Shown here: positions 7,498 through 15,160 of the stretch, in pieces | How positions within the stretch are numbered: the stretch's first letter is position 1 | Layout of the letters: each line of letters starts with the position of its first letter | Source: Nitrospirota bacterium | GTDB lineage: Bacteria > Nitrospirota > Nitrospiria > Nitrospirales > Nitrospiraceae | DNA: 64,000 bases | Assembly (NCBI GenBank): GCA_016219645.1 | Contig: JACRLR010000052.1 | Span: 97,273-161,272 of the forward strand | Direction of reading: 5' to 3' | The notes under the pieces: generated by a model | Told to the model about the DNA's origin: nothing | The model's database searches: none | Seen by the model: only the letters and a program-made list of their open reading frames with translations | Position numbers and translations under genes: made by a program

Positions 7498-8852
7498 AGC
7501 CCTGCGCGCACATCCTTGTCGTGGAAGACGAGATCAATATTCGAGGGGCATTGGTCACAATGCTCGAAAAGAAAGGATACCAGGTGCGAGGAGTGGCCAC
7601 AGCAGAGGAGGGGGTGGCGCAACTGGAAGCAGTGCCCGCCGAGTTGGTCATCACCGATCTTCGGATGCCGGGGATCGGGGGGATGGAGTTTCTGCGACGC
7701 CTGAAAACAACATGGCCGGATACGGAAGTCGTGGTCATGACCGCTTACGGATCCATCGATACGGCAGTCGAAGCGATGCGCTGTGGAGCCTATGACTATC
7801 TTACGAAACCCATCGATCGCGAGCGGTTTCCCATTGTCGTCGAGAAGGCGCTGGAACGACACGCGTTATCTGCCGAAAATAAGCAGCTCCGAGATCGTCT
7901 CGAAACCAGGACGCAATTCGACCAAATGGTCGGCAAGAGCGAGCCGATGCAGCGGGTCTACACGCTGGTGGAGATGGTGGCGGACAGCGATGTTACGGTG
8001 TTGCTCACGGGAGAAAGCGGAACCGGCAAGGAACTCATCGCCTGGGCGATCCACCATAAGAGCCCCAGAGCTGACGGCCCGTTCATCACGATGAATTGTG
8101 GGGCCCTGCCGGACACTCTCTTCGAAAGCGAGTTGTTCGGCTATGAAAAGGGCGCGTTTACCGGCGCCATGTCGACCAAGATGGGTCGGTTCGAACTGGC
8201 CGATGGCGGCACGCTGTTGCTGGATGAGGTTGGTGAGCTCTCCCTCAAGTCGCAAGTCGATTTTCTCCGCGTGTTGGAGACGAAGGAGTTCAGACGCCTG
8301 GGTGGAACGAAGCTCCTCAACGTCGACGCCAGGATCATTGCCGCCACCAATCGTAATCTTGAAGAAGCGGTCAAGCAGGGAGACTTTCGGGAAGACCTCT
8401 ACTACCGGCTCAATGTTGTGCCCATCCGCCTCCCGCCGCTCCGGGATCGAGCAGACGATATTCCCCTGCTGGTTGACCGGTTTCTCACTGAGTGCTCTAC
8501 TCAGCATCACCGTGAGCCGAAAGACGTGTCACAGGAAGCGATGCGGCTCTTGCGGTTGTATGGGTGGCCCGGAAACATTCGCCAACTCAGGAATCTCATG
8601 GAGCGGTTGGTGGTCACGGTGAAAGATCCGATGATCCAGCCGGAACACTTGCCGGAAGAAATCCAGGCCGGCAAGGAAGACGCGCGTACGATGGTGGTGA
8701 CGCTGGGAACTTCGCTGGATCAACTTGAGCGAGAGGTGATTCAGCGGACGTTAACAGAAATCACCAACCACCGAGAGAAAGCCGCCAAGCTGCTGGGTAT
8801 CAGTCTTCGGGCCCTCCACTATAAGATCAAAGAGTACGGTATTCGGGACTAA
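7494..8852 (+). CDS. NtrC/AtoC-family sigma-54-dependent response regulator
   Basis: 452 residues with the three expected parts: a receiver domain (phosphorylated Asp in VITDLRMPG, about residue 53), an AAA+ domain with Walker A GESGTGKE and the sigma-54 contact loop GAFTGA, and a Fis-type helix-turn-helix at the end (REKAAKLLGISLRALHYKIKEY). Such proteins bind dyads 80-200 bp upstream of -24/-12 promoters and use ATP to open them. The TGCAA-N3-TTGCA dyads at 5546, 9126 and 13466 are the candidate sites. rpoN is present at 44309-45820. Confidence 0.93.
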   Translation: MKPCAHILVVEDEINIRGALVTMLEKKGYQVRGVATAEEGVAQLEAVPAELVITDLRMPGIGGMEFLRRLKTTWPDTEVVVMTAYGSIDTAVEAMRCGAYDYLTKPIDRERFPIVVEKALERHALSAENKQLRDRLETRTQFDQMVGKSEPMQRVYTLVEMVADSDVTVLLTGESGTGKELIAWAIHHKSPRADGPFITMNCGALPDTLFESELFGYEKGAFTGAMSTKMGRFELADGGTLLLDEVGELSLKSQVDFLRVLETKEFRRLGGTKLLNVDARIIAATNRNLEEAVKQGDFREDLYYRLNVVPIRLPPLRDRADDIPLLVDRFLTECSTQHHREPKDVSQEAMRLLRLYGWPGNIRQLRNLMERLVVTVKDPMIQPEHLPEEIQAGKEDARTMVVTLGTSLDQLEREVIQRTLTEITNHREKAAKLLGISLRALHYKIKEYGIRD

Positions 8853-9019
8853 GCACGCGCTTTGTTAGGCCGTTCGATTCGAAATTCCCTCATCTAACCC
8901 GTTGCCCTGCCTGATTCTCACTCTTATGTCTGTGCACTCGTCCCTATGCTGATGGGCATAGGATGATTGCTGATTCTCCAAGAATGACAGTGTCTGATTG
9001 CCTAGGAGGAAGCGTTACC

Positions 9020-9032
9020 TGCAATTCTTGCG
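9020..9032. promoter_or_regulatory. Second upstream dyad TGCAA-TTC-TTGCG
   Basis: One mismatch from the TGCAA-N3-TTGCA dyad. Its neighbourhood (CTGCAA..CTTGC..CATGTCT) aligns with that of the site at 13466, so the two are copies of one ancestral element. It lies about 220 bp upstream of the -24/-12 element at 9245. The gap 8853-9019 otherwise holds only a weak hairpin (8943-8962) after the regulator gene. Confidence 0.45.
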
Positions 9033-9125
9033 CATGTCTGAGCGCCTGATTGCCGGTCAGGCTCTCGACCACACCTTGTTTCTACAAGAACTGCAGAGGC
9101 CGGACGCTTGCGAAGAACATTGATC

Positions 9126-9138
9126 TGCAAATAATGCA
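9126..9138. promoter_or_regulatory. Candidate activator dyad CTGCAAATAATGCAG
   Basis: A near-perfect dyad (full palindrome CTGCA-AATAA-TGCAG at 9125-9139) centred 114 bp upstream of the -24 element at 9246. It matches the core and the distance of the perfect dyad in front of the activator's own operon. Confidence 0.55.
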
Positions 9139-9244
9139 GAGGGATCTCCAGCAGCTGCCACACAATCTGCCTTGCTCTATACGCCTATGTCGTAAGTCCC
9201 TGAATTTCATCACCACAAGCCCGTCCAGACGCTCATTCGTTCTG

Positions 9245-9260
9245 CGGCACTTTCCGTGCA
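9245..9260 (+). promoter_or_regulatory. Probable sigma-54 promoter before the ForE-like gene
   Basis: CGGCAC-TTTCC-GTGCA keeps GG and GC at the required 12-bp distance and departs from consensus at two positions (C for T at -25, G for T at -14). A closely similar element (CGGCATTCTCCATGCA) stands at 13586-13601, and the DNA just upstream of both (GTAAGTCC, TGAATTTC) is also shared. The first gene starts 130 bp downstream; the leader 9261-9389 contains no convincing gene. Confidence 0.55.
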
Positions 9261-9389
9261 TTACTCCTATTTGTGTCACGACCAATCGATCGGAGATGGA
9301 GGGCGTCATGTCCAACAGGGCTGGGCTGACCCAGAACTCCCCCGGGTTGGCGCAATCACCACGGCACACAATGCGGAAAGGAACGACTC

Positions 9390-10079
9390 ATGGACCCATT
9401 AAATAGCGCAAAGTGTGAACGACTGATCGACGTAGGGCCGGCAGGATTCCATCCGCCCTGTGCGATGCAGCTTGGTGTCACACATCCCGACTCCGGATTC
9501 GGGCTGTTGTACGGTCACCACGCCCCGGAGGATGAGGTCATCGCTGAGTCCGCAAGGGAACTGTTTACCCGGAAGAATCCGACGATTTTCCCTGGGCCGT
9601 TGTATCTATGGGCCTGGCATCCGGAATGGATGGCGAAAGGGCAAGCGTTGTTAAAACTTGCGGCGGAGATCCCGGGCGTCATGATCATTCCGATGCCGGA
9701 CTATCGGCCCAAGTACCCCAAGATCGATCCGGAAGAGGTCCTCAACCCGAATCATCCGAACCTGACGATCTGGGCAAACAAAATCGAAGTGGCCCTGTTC
9801 ATCGGCATTCACTGCCATTACGCCAATCTGGCGTTGCGGATGGTGCGGGCCGGAACGAACTGCCTCACGATCGCCTACTGCCATGACATTCATGAAGATG
9901 CGATGCTCAGCGTGCAGGATCTCGATGTGAAGAAGATGGACCATGTCATCGACATTTTTCGAACCGTCCGGAAGGAACTGGGCATTGAGATGCCGAAAGA
10001 CGGGAAAACCGTCCGACTGACCGGGACACAGGTTCGCGCGAACCATGGGGTCGAGCGAGTGAATCCACAGCCGGCGTAA
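9390..10079 (+). CDS. CO dehydrogenase beta subunit family protein (ForE-like), copy 1
   Basis: 229 residues. The central part (NPTIFPGPL, IPMPDYRPKYPKI, NPNHPNLTIW, FIGIHCHYANLAL) matches the small protein annotated as CODH beta/ACS epsilon-like, known as the fifth subunit (ForE) of five-subunit 2-oxoacid:ferredoxin oxidoreductases in Hydrogenobacter and Nitrospira. It shares these motifs with the protein at 12665-13243. RBS AAAGGA precedes the ATG. No TPP-binding beta subunit or ferredoxin subunit lies nearby, so it is either a partner of an enzyme encoded elsewhere or has a new role. Confidence 0.75.
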   Translation: MDPLNSAKCERLIDVGPAGFHPPCAMQLGVTHPDSGFGLLYGHHAPEDEVIAESARELFTRKNPTIFPGPLYLWAWHPEWMAKGQALLKLAAEIPGVMIIPMPDYRPKYPKIDPEEVLNPNHPNLTIWANKIEVALFIGIHCHYANLALRMVRAGTNCLTIAYCHDIHEDAMLSVQDLDVKKMDHVIDIFRTVRKELGIEMPKDGKTVRLTGTQVRANHGVERVNPQPA

Positions 10080-10094
10080 AGGTTAGATTCCAGC

Positions 10095-10454
10095 GTGGGA
10101 AAGAAGGCCGAACAAAAGATGAGCGAGAGCATGGCAGTGAAAGCGGAACGCTCGGTGGAACCACCAACACTCTTGCGCCATGCACTGAGGGAGGAATGGA
10201 TCGCACGAATTGGTCAGCTTCAGGATACCCTGGCAGTTTGTCCAACAGATATCTCGACACGGTGCGAACTGGCAACGTTGTTGGAGAAACTGGAGCAACC
10301 GGAAGAAGCCCTGTGTAATTGGTACGCAGTCCTGGCTTGCGATCCCAACAGTCTGAAGGCTCGGGAGGGGTTGGTTCGATGCCGGCAACGAACCGGGCGG
10401 CCCCTCAGTCCGTTCTGTGAGAGGGACTATGCCCACGATCTGGGGACATCTTGA
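10095..10454 (+). CDS. Small TPR-like protein, copy 1
   Basis: 119 residues. The segment RIGQLQDTLAVCPTDISTRCELATLLEKLEQPEEALCNWYAVLACDPNSLKAREGLVRCR has the helix-turn-helix spacing of about two TPR repeats (P-E-E-A-L...W..VLA.DP), so it is likely a protein-interaction module. The GTG start at 10095 is used here; an ATG at 10119 is the alternative. A paralog at 14270-14572 shares the SVEP, ALC.W.AVLACDPNSL..REG.ARCR pattern. Lies 15 bp after the ForE-like gene in the same transcript. Confidence 0.7.
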   Translation: MGKKAEQKMSESMAVKAERSVEPPTLLRHALREEWIARIGQLQDTLAVCPTDISTRCELATLLEKLEQPEEALCNWYAVLACDPNSLKAREGLVRCRQRTGRPLSPFCERDYAHDLGTS

Positions 10455-10701
10455 GAACGTAGACAAAGCGCCGGCGCGTTCCTCGCATATCCAGGTGAGG
10501 ACATCATTACCTGGCGGAATCGTCATACGGGTCCGCGCCAGCATTGGGGTACAGACTCTCATTGCCAGAGGAACCGATGCGGTTGATGTGTCGGGTCTAC
10601 GGGATGGCGAGTTCGTGGAAGTGTCCTATCGGCATGGTAGGGAGGGAAGGCTGGATGCCGACACGATCTACGTTCGACCGGAGCAGTCCGTCGTTAGCTA
10701 G
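10429..10701 (+). CDS. Small beta-rich protein of unknown function
   Basis: About 90 residues starting at an ATG that follows GAGAGGG; a GTG at 10417 in the same frame is possible. Overlaps the end of the TPR-like gene. The sequence alternates hydrophobic and polar residues (IQVRTSLPGGIVIRV, GVQTLIARGTDAVDV, GEFVEVSYRHG) and looks like a small barrel. A decayed copy with a frameshift and a stop lies at 14581-14850, which supports this as a real gene of the duplicated block. Family not recognised. Confidence 0.6.
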   Translation: MPTIWGHLENVDKAPARSSHIQVRTSLPGGIVIRVRASIGVQTLIARGTDAVDVSGLRDGEFVEVSYRHGREGRLDADTIYVRPEQSVVS

Positions 10702-10783
10702 CCCGGCCACGGGCGGTTGAGTCTCGCCACTCCTCAGCATCGGGTGAAGAGGGATCATCATCAACCCAACATAGGAGGAACTC

Positions 10784-10879
10784 ATGGCAGTCAAACGTAA
10801 GGCGGCAGCGAAGAAATCTAAGCCTGCGGCGAAGATATCCAAAAAGACCAGCGCGGCGCGGAAAAAGAGGAAAAAGTAA
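10784..10879 (+). CDS. Lys/Ala-rich 31-residue basic peptide (histone-H1-tail-like)
   Basis: A short frame with a strong RBS (AGGAGG 6 bases before the ATG) encodes MAVKRKAAAKKSKPAAK and a similar basic tail ending RKKRKK. Roughly half the residues are Lys or Arg. Composition is like bacterial histone-H1-type tails, so nucleic-acid binding is plausible. It sits between two genes of the island and would be missed by length cut-offs. Confidence 0.6.
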   Translation: MAVKRKAAAKKSKPAAKISKKTSAARKKRKK

Positions 10880-10895
10880 TCCCGGAACCACCGTT

Positions 10896-11180
10896 ATGCT
10901 CATGAAGAGAGAGACCGACGTCCTGGTCGTGCAGTACCCGAGAGGCTGTACGGCGATCGTCTGGTTCGACCCGATTGCAGGGTCAATCACGACAAGTCAT
11001 GCCGGTCTGCGCGCCACCCTTCGACGAGGAGTTCAGACCTGGGAAGGGTGTCTGGTGTGGCCTTACGATGGGCACGCCTTCTTGGTTGCGGTCTATGACT
11101 ATCTGTTCCTCAACAGGTATGCCGTCCAGTGGATGAAGGTGGAGGCGGTGCTAGAGGGGGACAATAGTTATCGTGTCTAG
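10896..11180 (+). CDS. Hypothetical protein in the ForE-like island
   Basis: 94 residues, not recognised. The N-terminal part (VLVVQYPRGCTAIVWFDP) looks like two beta strands, and the C-terminal part (WPYDGHAFLVAVYDYLFLNRYAVQWMKVEAV) is aromatic and helix-prone. No signal peptide or transmembrane segment. It overlaps the next gene by 8 bases, so they are likely co-translated and may act together. Confidence 0.6.
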   Translation: MLMKRETDVLVVQYPRGCTAIVWFDPIAGSITTSHAGLRATLRRGVQTWEGCLVWPYDGHAFLVAVYDYLFLNRYAVQWMKVEAVLEGDNSYRV

Positions 11181-12678
11181 TATGGAGCAGATCGACATGG
11201 CCCCGTTTTCAGCATGGCTTCCCGCCCGTCCCAATCTAGACTTCGATCTGACGGTGGAGGTCGTCGGGAGAAGTGCATCTGGTCTCATCGATGAACTTGC
11301 GTCCATTGTCCAGGCCTTGAGCCTTCACGGTTGCCAGGTCATAGCTCAGACCGGCAGATTGAATGGTGGCTCAGGGCACGTGATGCTGCGCCTCAGAATC
11401 GCATCGCGCCCGTTCTATTCAATGGGGCATGGATGCGATGTGGCCGTGTATCTGGATCAGGACCCTCCGAAATTCGGGCAATTCGGGATGCAGCCTGGCA
11501 GCGTGCTTGTCTGGGATCCGCCTGAACAGTCGCGTCTTCACCCTCCCCTGCCTGACGGGGTCATTGTCTACCGAGTTCCTCTTCGGGGACTGAACTCGCA
11601 GTACGGCCTGGACGCAGGAGGGAAAGGATATGTGGCGATGGGAGTGCTGGCCTCTCTGCTCGGCTTCTCCGAGGAGGCCCGGCGGGTCTGTCTGAAATCC
11701 ATCTCGGCATCCACTTTGTTCGACAGCGGCTATCAGTTTGCCTCCCGCTCGCTCATCAAACACGACATCTATTCCCTTCCACTCGCCACCCGCGGTGATG
11801 CGCGCATCGTATTGAATCCTGAGAACGCCGTGAAACTCGGGTTTGCCGTGAGTCATTGTGGGTCTGGAATGAAATGTGTCGGTGATCTGGAACGATCACC
11901 GACACAATGGATCACCAGACATCTCGCGATGGCCGACAAGATGGTCTCGGGACTGCACAGCGAGCAGTTTCCAGGCGCCCAGGTCTATCGAGGTCCGCAG
12001 GGGAAAGTCTTCGCGCTGTTTCGTGGAGACAATGCCTCGATCTTGTCCTCGCTGAACGGCTGTTCCGATCAGAGAGTCCTTGTCGCGGCTGATGCAGCCG
12101 ACGCATTGCGACTGTTGGTCGTCGGGCAACGATTGATTGAGACGAACCGAGCTGATGTGGTGGGAGTCGTGGTCGAAGAGGCCCTCACGGCACGTCTCGA
12201 AAGCGTCGGGGTCGAAGCCTTGGCGGCGGCCATGAGTGGGGGACAATTGGATGCCGGAAACGGATTCGATGGAGGTGCAGAAGTTGGGAGCGCGCCCGTG
12301 CAAGCCGAGCGTGAGGGGGAGGACGACGCGGAGGTAGGTTTTATCGCCTGGGGGGCGACCCAAGGTGTGGTTCGTGACGCACTGATGCTGTGCCGGAATG
12401 TCGGCATGAGCGTAGCTGCCTTGTACCCCAAGCAGATTGTGCCGTTGCCGGTGGAGCAGTTGGAGTCGTTCGCAGGTACGGTAAAACGCGTGGTGGTAGT
12501 GGAGTCTGATCAGACGAGGACCTATGCGGATCGCATCGAGAGGGCCTGCTCATTTCGACCCTCTGTGGTGATGCCAAATAAAGGAACAGCCCTGACGGCG
12601 ATGGACTTGTTTATGAGGGAAGACCTTGGAGCAGCACATGACGACCGATTGAAAGGAGTCCAGGATGAGTCAGTATGA
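11173..12678 (+). CDS. Degenerate 2-oxoacid:ferredoxin oxidoreductase gamma-alpha fusion
   Basis: 501 residues. Residues about 25-215 resemble the gamma subunit of 2-oxoacid:ferredoxin oxidoreductases (VQALSLHGCQVI, RPFYSMGHGCDVAVYLDQ, YVAMGVLASLLGF). Residues about 390-490 resemble the C-terminal domain II of the alpha subunit (IAWGATQGVVRDAL, IVPLPVEQLESFA, VVVVESDQT). The pyrimidine-binding domain that normally stands between them is reduced to a region without recognisable motifs, and the gamma glycine loop reads GRSASG instead of GxGGxG. With no beta (TPP) subunit next to it, catalysis seems unlikely; a scaffold or regulatory role is my inference. GTG start at 11173 with a GAGGGGG RBS; ATG at 11182 is possible. 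Confidence 0.65.
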   Translation: MSSMEQIDMAPFSAWLPARPNLDFDLTVEVVGRSASGLIDELASIVQALSLHGCQVIAQTGRLNGGSGHVMLRLRIASRPFYSMGHGCDVAVYLDQDPPKFGQFGMQPGSVLVWDPPEQSRLHPPLPDGVIVYRVPLRGLNSQYGLDAGGKGYVAMGVLASLLGFSEEARRVCLKSISASTLFDSGYQFASRSLIKHDIYSLPLATRGDARIVLNPENAVKLGFAVSHCGSGMKCVGDLERSPTQWITRHLAMADKMVSGLHSEQFPGAQVYRGPQGKVFALFRGDNASILSSLNGCSDQRVLVAADAADALRLLVVGQRLIETNRADVVGVVVEEALTARLESVGVEALAAAMSGGQLDAGNGFDGGAEVGSAPVQAEREGEDDAEVGFIAWGATQGVVRDALMLCRNVGMSVAALYPKQIVPLPVEQLESFAGTVKRVVVVESDQTRTYADRIERACSFRPSVVMPNKGTALTAMDLFMREDLGAAHDDRLKGVQDESV

Positions 12679-13243
12679 AATGACCGTTGGTCCGGAAGGC
12701 TATTTGGCTACTCCCGTATCATCACGGGGGGTTGTGCTGCCGTCGAAGGGGGAAGGCCTTGTCTTGGGCAAGATCGTCCCTGAGCAACAGGCCATTGACG
12801 AGGCAGCGCGGCGGCTCCTCAACGCCAAGAACCCCACGATTTTCCCCGGACCGTTGGTGCTGTGGGCCTGGAATGACCAGGCCACACAAGAGGGGAAGGT
12901 CGTCAAGGCATTGGCCAAGGCGATTCCAGCCAAGCTCATTCCGATGCCGGATTATCGCCCGAAATATCCGAAGATCATAGCGGAAAAGGAGATCAACCCG
13001 AACCATCCGAATCTGACCATCTGGCAGAACAAGATCGACGTCTGTCTTTTCGTCGGCGTCCATTGCCACCAATCCAATATCGCCCTCAAAATCATTCGTG
13101 GCGGCACAGACTGCTTCACGATCGCGCTCTGCACGTTCAACGGGGACGATGAAGCGCACATCACGATTCGTGATTTAACCGCCGATACCATCCAGCGCAT
13201 TGTGGATTCAGTGCATCGGCAAAAACAAACGCGGTCCCGATAA
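12665..13243 (+). CDS. CO dehydrogenase beta subunit family protein (ForE-like), copy 2
   Basis: 192 residues, starting inside the end of the gamma-alpha gene (14-bp overlap) with a good AGGAG RBS. It shares NPTIFPGPL, IPMPDYRPKYPKI, NPNHPNLTIW and GVHCHQSNIAL with the protein at 9390-10079, but its N-terminal 45 residues differ. The tight coupling to the gamma-alpha fusion suggests that this copy is the direct partner of that protein. No cysteine cluster for iron-sulfur binding is visible. Confidence 0.75.
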   Translation: MSQYEMTVGPEGYLATPVSSRGVVLPSKGEGLVLGKIVPEQQAIDEAARRLLNAKNPTIFPGPLVLWAWNDQATQEGKVVKALAKAIPAKLIPMPDYRPKYPKIIAEKEINPNHPNLTIWQNKIDVCLFVGVHCHQSNIALKIIRGGTDCFTIALCTFNGDDEAHITIRDLTADTIQRIVDSVHRQKQTRSR

Positions 13244-13465
13244 GTGCACAGGATGTCCGTCTTGGTATCTACCCTCATCTGCGGTCCGATCTCTCAGAAC
13301 ACTCGAGCCGACGATCTGAGGGGCTCGAAACCATAGACAGAGGTATCACACTGCCCAGTTGGATCCAGTTCAAGGCCGCTGCCCCCTGCCAGAGGAAAGC
13401 CACGCCAGTAAAAAGGCGCATGTACCATGAGAGTCCACCTCCAGCATCAGCATCAAGGCATAATC

Positions 13466-13478
13466 TGCAAATCTTGCA
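13466..13478. promoter_or_regulatory. Perfect TGCAA-ATC-TTGCA dyad before the duplicated block
   Basis: Perfect half-sites, centred about 115 bp upstream of the -24 element at 13587. An extra TTGCAG half-site follows at about 13489-13494. The same motif and distance occur at 5546 and 9126. The stretch 13244-13465 after the ForE-like copy shows no gene. Confidence 0.6.
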
Positions 13479-13585
13479 TGTCTCGGTATTGCAGGAGTCG
13501 ATCCGGTTCATGACAGCCCCTCACAGAAAACGTAAGTCCTGAATTTCTAGTGAGACTGCTCGTCATCGGCCCTGTGTATCATTCA

Positions 13586-13601
13586 CGGCATTCTCCATGC
13601 A
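13586..13601 (+). promoter_or_regulatory. Probable sigma-54 promoter of the second block
   Basis: CGGCAT-TCTCC-ATGCA keeps GG (13587-13588) and GC (13599-13600) 12 bp apart and aligns with the element at 9245-9260, including the following TT. The next 420 bp (13602-14022) contain an open frame of 135 codons that I do not trust as a gene, so this promoter may now drive mostly decayed DNA up to the TPR-like copy. Confidence 0.5.
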
Positions 13602-14022
13602 TTGGCCTTGCTGCATGAAAGCCATTCTACAAGCGGCGGAAGGCACCGTTTTGGAACCGAGCCTACGACCTAGGCCGGCTGTGGGAATACATTTCGGCGC
13701 AGCGCGCCAATCAATCGAGAAGGGCGATTATCTCGGTTGGGAGGTACAAGCCAAGATGTTGAAGGAAAAAGGCCTGGCTGTCTCCAGGGAAATCAAATGC
13801 ACAATCCATAAGGCTACGGGAGAGAAACCCACCTCCTGTGGATGCAGTTGGTTTGGACACCATGACGTTCGACTAATCCTATTCAACCACTCGACATGCG
13901 AGGCCGACCCATTATCCCCGATGCGGAAAACTGTCATCCGTGCTGTTGATCGCGCCCCACTCATGGGGCGAGTCTATGCCGGTTGTCATGATGAGTTGCC
14001 GTAGGTGCGTCCGAGGTGTGGC

Positions 14023-14273
14023 ATGGAACAGATATCACAACAGAAACAGACGAAGGAATCCTGCGAGCCGGCTGTACGACTGGCGTATGAGCGGGAACCG
14101 ACGATCCCCCAGGCGGCCAACGGGCTGTCCGTATCAGACCAGACCGCGGATCTAGAGGCGAGGTTACTCGATTGAAACGCGAACTCACGGAGGCCCAGGT
14201 CGAGTCCAACATTCTAAAACAAACCGTCGCGTACTTTGCCAAGGCGAAGCTGCCTGGCGGGGGCTCATCGTGA
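14023..14273 (+). pseudogene. IS3-family transposase OrfA remnant (frameshifted)
   Basis: The first frame from ATG 14023 gives an OrfA-like segment (VRLAYEREPTIPQAANGLSVSDQT). After a frameshift near 14160 the second frame gives the typical OrfA end (TRLKRELTEAQVESNILKQTVAYFAK). This order and the RLKREL...ILK..VAYFAK helix are typical of IS3-type OrfA. No orfB follows; the TPR-like copy begins directly at the end (GTG 14270). No inverted repeats could be assigned. Confidence 0.7.
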
Positions 14274-14572
14274 ACAAACGCAAGAGCCTGGCGATACAAG
14301 CTGAGTGCTCGGTGGAACCGTCAGCGAGCGTGCACCATGTCTTGAACGAGGAGCGGATTGTACGGATCGGTGAGCTTCAGGCGGTCTTGGCAGTTTGTCC
14401 CATTGATATCTTGGCAGCAAGTGAGCTGGCAAGCTTGTTGGAGCAATTGGGACTGCTGGAAGAGGCCTTGTGTCATTGGAACGCAGTCCTAGCCTGCGAT
14501 CCCAACAGCTTGAACGCTCGAGAGGGAGTGGCTCGATGCCGGATGAGCCAGCTCCTGCAGCCTGGACTGTGA
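14270..14572 (+). CDS. Small TPR-like protein, copy 2
   Basis: 100 residues from a GTG start, paralogous to 10095-10454: RIGELQAVLAVCPIDI, ALCHWNAVLACDPNSLNAREGVARCR. The C-terminus is shorter because the frame stops earlier. It starts inside the last codons of the transposase remnant, so its own upstream signals may have been replaced. The frame is intact although the next gene of the block is decayed. Confidence 0.55.
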   Translation: MNKRKSLAIQAECSVEPSASVHHVLNEERIVRIGELQAVLAVCPIDILAASELASLLEQLGLLEEALCHWNAVLACDPNSLNAREGVARCRMSQLLQPGL

Positions 14573-14580
14573 GAGGGGTC

Positions 14581-14850
14581 ATGCCCACGATCTGGGTCAT
14601 CTTGAGAAACCAGAGGAACGGTCTGTGTCTGCTCCGAGTATTCAGGTGAGGACATTCCTGTCTGACGGAACTGTCCTACAGATCCGCGCCAAGATCGGGG
14701 CACAGACAATCATCGCCAAAGGAATCGAGACAATTACTGTGTCAGACCTGCGCTAGGGCGAGTTTGTGGAAGTGTCCTACGGGCATGGCCTGGAAAGACG
14801 GCTGGATGCTGACACAGTCTACGTTCGACCAGAGCTGGGCACGCGCCGGG
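14581..14850 (+). pseudogene. Decayed copy of the beta-rich protein at 10429-10701
   Basis: Nucleotide similarity to 10429-10701 runs throughout. One base is missing near the sixth codon (TGGGTCATC against TGGGGACATC), and an in-frame TAG at 14754-14756 replaces the Asp codon in LRDGEF. Downstream the reading frame still matches (GEFVEVSY, RLDADT.YVRPE). Two independent lesions show that it is no longer made as one protein. Confidence 0.75.
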
Positions 14851-14917
14851 CAGGGCGAAGCCTACAGCCAGTTCCTCTAAGCCATCACCGCCACCAGGGA
14901 GCAAAGGAGAACATAAC

Positions 14918-15160
14918 ATGAAGTCACAGACCTCATTCCGGAAAGCAGAAAAGCAGCCACACGTTCTACCGGCACACCAGCATGCCACAGCCGCGTCGCT
15001 GGTGAAGCCCGCGCGTCAATTGCGATCTTCGAACGAGGATCTGCATGAGCGCATTACCGCACGGGCCTATGAGTTGTATGCCCAGCGGGGATGGCGTGAA
15101 GACCATGCATTGGACGATTGGTTAGATGCCGAACGGGAGGTTCTTCACGAATTGCGGTAG
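14918..15160 (+). CDS. DUF2934 domain protein
   Basis: 80 residues. The C-terminal half (ITARAYELYAQRGWREDHALDDWLDAEREVLHEL) matches DUF2934, a short helical domain common in environmental bacteria with unknown function; the N-terminal half is basic and probably disordered. RBS AAAGGAG is well placed. It is the last plus-strand gene of the island, and its end overlaps the end of the convergent nadE by 16 bp. Confidence 0.75.
   Translation: MKSQTSFRKAEKQPHVLPAHQHATAASLVKPARQLRSSNEDLHERITARAYELYAQRGWREDHALDDWLDAEREVLHELR

Noticed and set aside
8943..8962. Hairpin CCTATGC..GCATAGG after the NtrC-type gene as a terminator
   Set aside because: Only 7 bp and no T-run; too weak to list as a terminator.
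9050..9406. Open frame of 118 codons in the leader of the ForE-like gene
   Set aside because: It covers the dyads and the -24/-12 element, overlaps the true gene start and has no recognisable protein features.
13597..14004. Open frame of 135 codons after the third sigma-54-type promoter
   Set aside because: It starts inside the -12 element, has no ribosome site, shows no family features and ends just before the transposase remnant; composition is like chance open DNA.
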